In this document: positions 5,990-7,120 of the stretch, in pieces
Layout of the letters: every line of letters begins with the position of its first letter
How positions within the stretch are numbered: the first letter of the stretch is position 1
DNA from: Actinomycetes bacterium
GTDB lineage: Bacteria > Actinomycetota > Acidimicrobiia > Acidimicrobiales > RAAP-2
Reading direction: 5' to 3'
DNA: 7,120 nt
NCBI GenBank assembly: GCA_021800645.1
Contig: JAJYYT010000103.1
Span: 1-7,120, forward strand
The notes under the pieces: generated by a model
What the model saw: only the letters and a program-made list of their open reading frames with translations
The model's database searches: none
Told to the model about the DNA's origin: nothing
Translations under genes and position numbers: made by a program

Positions 5990-7120
5990 ATGACCAAGCA
6001 GGCGAACCCGCCGCCTCAAGGCGACAAGCCGGTTCCGACCGCGCCGCCGCCCCCGCCGCCATGGCGTCACTGGCTGTGGCTCGCCGCGCTGATCCTCTTC
6101 ATCGGTCTGTTCTTCGTCCTGCCCGCCACCAGGGTGACACCGTCGGTCACACTCACCTACAGCCACTTCTTGAAGGACGTGTCGGCGAAGACCGTGCGCA
6201 CGATCACCATCACGTCCAGCGGGAGCGCGAGCGGCACGCTGGCCAACGGGAAGCACTACACGACCGTCATCCCCGTGCAGCTCGCCGGCTCGTCACTGCT
6301 CTCCAAGCTCCAGCGCGACGGTGTGGAGATCACGGCGACAGCCTCGACCACGTCGTTCGGCGACGAGGTGCTCACCTGGCTCATCCTCCTGCTCCCGTTC
6401 GTCATCGTCGGATGGCTCTGGTTCCGCCTGTCGCGCCATGGCGCAGGCGGGGGAGTCTTCCAGGGCGCGATGGGCGTCGGGAGATCCAAGGCCAAGGTGT
6501 TCGATGCGGATCGCCCGTCGACGACCTTCGCCGACGTGGCCGGGTACACAGGTGCCAAGCGTGAGATCGCCGAGGTCGTCGAATTCCTGCGGAGCCCCGA
6601 GCGCTACCGGCGCGCCGGCGCGGTCGCCCCGCGCGGGGTGCTGATGGTCGGCCCGCCCGGGACGGGCAAGACGCTGCTCGCGCGTGCCGTCGCCGGAGAG
6701 GCGTCCGTCCCGTTCTTCTCGGTGACCGGGTCGAGCTTCGTCGAGATGTTCGTCGGTGTCGGCGCCGCTCGTGTGCGCGACCTCTTCGCGGAGGGGCGCA
6801 AGCGGGCGCCGGCGATCATCTTCGTCGACGAGATCGATGCGATCGGGCAGCGTCGAAGCGGCGCCGGCGCGATCGTCTCGAACGACGAGCGAGAGCAGAC
6901 GCTGAACCAGCTCCTGTCCGAGATGGACGGCTTCGACCCCTCCGAAGGGATCGTCGTGCTCGCAGCCACCAACCGTCCGGAGATCCTGGACCCCGCGCTG
7001 CTCAGGCCCGGAAGGTTCGACCGGCAGGTGACCATTCCGCTCCCGACGCTCGCGGAGCGTCTCGCGATCTTGAAGGTGCATGCGCAGGGGAAGCGGCTGG
7101 CGCCCAGCGTGGATCTCGAC
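5990..7120 (+). CDS. ftsH: ATP-dependent zinc metalloprotease FtsH, N-terminal part (runs off window)
   Basis: The frame is open for 377 codons to the window end. FtsH is a membrane-anchored AAA+ protease that degrades misfolded membrane proteins and selected regulators. A cytoplasmic Pro-rich tail (residues 5-24, with six Pro in a row) precedes membrane segment 1 (about 27-44). A small extracytoplasmic domain (about 45-127) and membrane segment 2 (about 128-146) follow. The AAA module starts at TFADVAGY; Walker A is GPPGTGKT (221-228), the pore loop [17 protein letters not shown], Walker [12 protein letters not shown] (276-286), and the second region of homology [20 protein letters not shown] has the two Arg fingers (R342, R345). 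The HExxH zinc site and the rest of the protease domain lie beyond the window, so completeness cannot be judged. It is transcribed away from the repair operon. The start is fixed by the strong ribosome binding site. Confidence 0.96.
   Translation, partial: MTKQANPPPQGDKPVPTAPPPPPPWRHWLWLAALILFIGLFFVLPATRVTPSVTLTYSHFLKDVSAKTVRTITITSSGSASGTLANGKHYTTVIPVQLAGSSLLSKLQRDGVEITATASTTSFGDEVLTWLILLLPFVIVGWLWFRLSRHGAGGGVFQGAMGVGRSKAKVFDADRPSTTFADVAGYTGAKREIAEVVEFLRSPERYRRAGAVAPRGVLMVGPPGTGKTLLARAVAGEASVPFFSVTGSSFVEMFVGVGAARVRDLFAEGRKRAPAIIFVDEIDAIGQRRSGAGAIVSNDEREQTLNQLLSEMDGFDPSEGIVVLAATNRPEILDPALLRPGRFDRQVTIPLPTLAERLAILKVHAQGKRLAPSVDLD

Noticed and set aside
5742..6062. Minus-strand frame coding a GEPPLAV heptad repeat
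   Set aside because: The period simply reflects the 21-base DNA repeat; the frame overlaps the ftsH start and has no ribosome binding site.
5818..6564. Plus-strand frame coding a TASGGSP heptad repeat and running into ftsH
   Set aside because: It is out of frame with ftsH, whose start, membrane segments and AAA motifs are clear; the repeat is non-coding.

Overview
This window is uniformly G+C-rich. It holds a decayed mobile-element junction on the left, a DNA-repair gene set in the middle, and the start of ftsH on the right. The pairing of a stand-alone LigD-type primase-polymerase with a LigC-type ATP-dependent ligase, the style of the flap-nuclease gene and the codon use all point to an actinobacterium (Actinomycetota), possibly a deep or uncultured lineage. 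That placement is inference; there is no rRNA or marker phylogeny here.

Left part (about 1-2372) is a graveyard of mobile genes. A fragment of an ISL3-type transposase (+) ends soon after its first catalytic Asp. Next comes a fragment of a tyrosine recombinase (-). Directly against it lies an almost complete xis-int pair (-), in which the excisionase-like gene would overlap the integrase by ATGA. The pair carries three separate lesions: TAA in xis, TAG in int, and a one-base shift at a C run (G run on the coding strand) in int. The catalytic residues of int are otherwise kept, so the decay looks recent, unless the lesions are sequencing errors.

Middle part (2373-5692). A short divergent region carries repeated GTGCCC boxes. 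It leads into a stand-alone 5'-3' exonuclease/flap endonuclease (+, 2512-3402). Converging on it from the right is a two-gene operon (-): a LigD-like primase-polymerase (4571-5575), then a LigC-like ATP-dependent DNA ligase (3481-4551) 19 bases downstream. Together these could supply flap removal, gap filling and nick sealing, the last steps of excision or end-joining repair. A 14-base tandem repeat array lies between the convergent genes. A possible 24-codon leader ORF with a good ribosome binding site precedes the polymerase gene.

Right part (5693-7120). A long non-coding region ends in five copies of a ~21-base repeat, each with a small GC hairpin. The array lies just upstream of the strong ribosome binding site of ftsH (+, from 5990). 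The ftsH frame is open to the window edge and covers both membrane segments and most of the AAA module, but not the protease domain.

I see no convincing tRNA, rRNA, CRISPR array or complete insertion sequence. Most of the content belongs to known families. The less explained parts are the two repeat arrays, the GTGCCC boxes, the small leader ORF and the stacked recombinase remains.
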